Source: Bacteroidota bacterium (GTDB lineage Bacteria > Bacteroidota > Rhodothermia > Rhodothermales > UBA10348). From it: DNA of 12,930 nucleotides. Where the stretch lies: NCBI GenBank assembly GCA_022571135.1, contig JACZYK010000043.1, positions 1 to 12,930 of the forward strand, in the 5' to 3' direction. Shown one piece after another: positions 12,508-12,930 of the stretch. The position numbers and the translations under genes were made by a program. How positions within the stretch are numbered: the first letter of the stretch is position 1; each line of letters begins with the position of its first letter. The notes beneath the pieces are model-generated. The model worked only from the letters and a program-made list of their open reading frames with translations, did no database searches and was not told the DNA's origin.

Positions 12508-12930
12508 TTGAACGCCAGAAAAGAAGACTCGGCAACGGAATATCTCGCAGGCAGGAATGCCGTTCGTGAGGCACTGGCGGGTGAGGCCGCCGGAGTAGCG
12601 AAAATTCTTCTCTCGGAGAAGGCTGCCAAGCCTTTTATGAGAGAGATCAGGCGGCTAGCGGCGAGTTCCGGAATACCGGTACAGACGGTTCCGCCAGCGC
12701 GTCTGAATCGCTCGTTGCCAGGTGTAAATCACCAGGGCGTGGTAGCGGTCATGACGTCCGTCGCCTATACGGACGTGCATGATCTGCTGACCCGGGCGGC
12801 TCCCGTGCCCGACGAAGTGCGGTCGCGAAAACCCGTCATTGTTCTGCTGGACCAGATTCAGGACCCTCACAATTTTGGAGCGATTATTCGAAGTGCTGTT
12901 GCCGCCGGGGCGGCCGGTTATGCCGACAAC
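12508..12930 (+). CDS. rlmB: TrmH/SpoU-family 23S rRNA (guanosine-2'-O)-methyltransferase, RlmB-like (N-terminal 141 codons)
   Basis: SpoU (SPOUT) methyltransferase that adds a 2'-O-methyl group to rRNA; RlmB modifies G2251 in the peptidyl-transferase region. The window shows an N-terminal substrate-binding domain at about 11-82 (EYLAGRNAVREALAG ... VAKILLSEKAAK ... GVNHQGVVAVM). The methylase domain then starts at about 108 with VIVLLDQIQDPHNFGAIIRSA, motif 1 with the conserved Asn and Arg. The 3' part is outside the window. The start is a TTG at 12508: no in-frame ATG or GTG lies between it and the upstream in-frame stop at 12436, and AAGGA sits about 7 bases before it. The RlmB assignment over TrmH/TrmL rests on the N-terminal domain and the LAGRNAV start. 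Host usage of TTG here may reduce expression. Confidence 0.93.
   Translation, partial: MNARKEDSATEYLAGRNAVREALAGEAAGVAKILLSEKAAKPFMREIRRLAASSGIPVQTVPPARLNRSLPGVNHQGVVAVMTSVAYTDVHDLLTRAAPVPDEVRSRKPVIVLLDQIQDPHNFGAIIRSAVAAGAAGYADN

Noticed and set aside
1455..12930. CRISPR array, prophage, toxin-antitoxin pair or defence island
   Set aside because: No regularly spaced repeats, phage structural genes or paired small toxin/antitoxin frames were found. The only mobile feature is the IS200/IS605 element.

Overview
This looks like a piece of bacterial core chromosome with one transposon in it. The best guess at the host is a member of the Bacteroidota/Rhodothermota/Balneolota (FCB) side of the tree. 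The reasons are a Lgt of the 'FTFYGG ... GRIGCQLSGDGDWG ... RFFIEKIRVN' type, a TL5/CTC-type L25 with an acidic tail, a membrane pyrophosphatase, moderate GC content, and several starts with weak or no Shine-Dalgarno sequence. This placement is inferred from remembered family character, not from a search.

Layout. (1) Positions 1-4141 are read leftwards: a candidate promoter (4113-4141), tRNA-Gln(TTG), prs (PRPP synthetase), rplY (L25), a strong intrinsic terminator (2063-2087), pth (peptidyl-tRNA hydrolase), a further terminator-like hairpin (1181-1208), and then hppA, which runs off the left edge. tRNA, ribosomal protein, tRNA recycling and nucleotide precursor supply are grouped here, as in many bacteria. 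(2) At 4290-5489, also leftwards, is a secreted P1-family (DmpA-like, S58) peptidase. (3) At about 5529-7255 an IS200/IS605-family element lies leftwards between the peptidase and rluD. It has matching end hairpins, an apparently intact tnpB, and a tnpA whose reading frame is broken just before the catalytic-tyrosine helix. (4) At 7371-11482, rightwards, are rluD-type pseudouridine synthase, a PtsN-like EIIA protein, hisS and lgt. (5) At 11457-12332, leftwards, is an amidinotransferase/DDAH-superfamily hydrolase that overlaps the end of lgt tail to tail by 26 bp. (6) From 12508, rightwards, is the first part of a TrmH/RlmB-type rRNA methyltransferase with a probable TTG start.

The accessory element is the most interesting part. 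The two IS ends are alike in architecture (C-rich stem, single bulged G, TAAA loop read on the + strand) with compensating base changes. The guide tetranucleotides AAAG (left end) and GAAT (right end) and the right cleavage tetranucleotide TCAA match those I remember for IS608. If TnpB is active, the 3' end of its omega/reRNA would read into the 5' leader of the peptidase gene. That would be an RNA-guided nuclease left behind by a transposase that probably can no longer move it. I found no CRISPR array, prophage, toxin-antitoxin pair or defence island. Everything outside the IS is recognisable housekeeping or known enzyme families.
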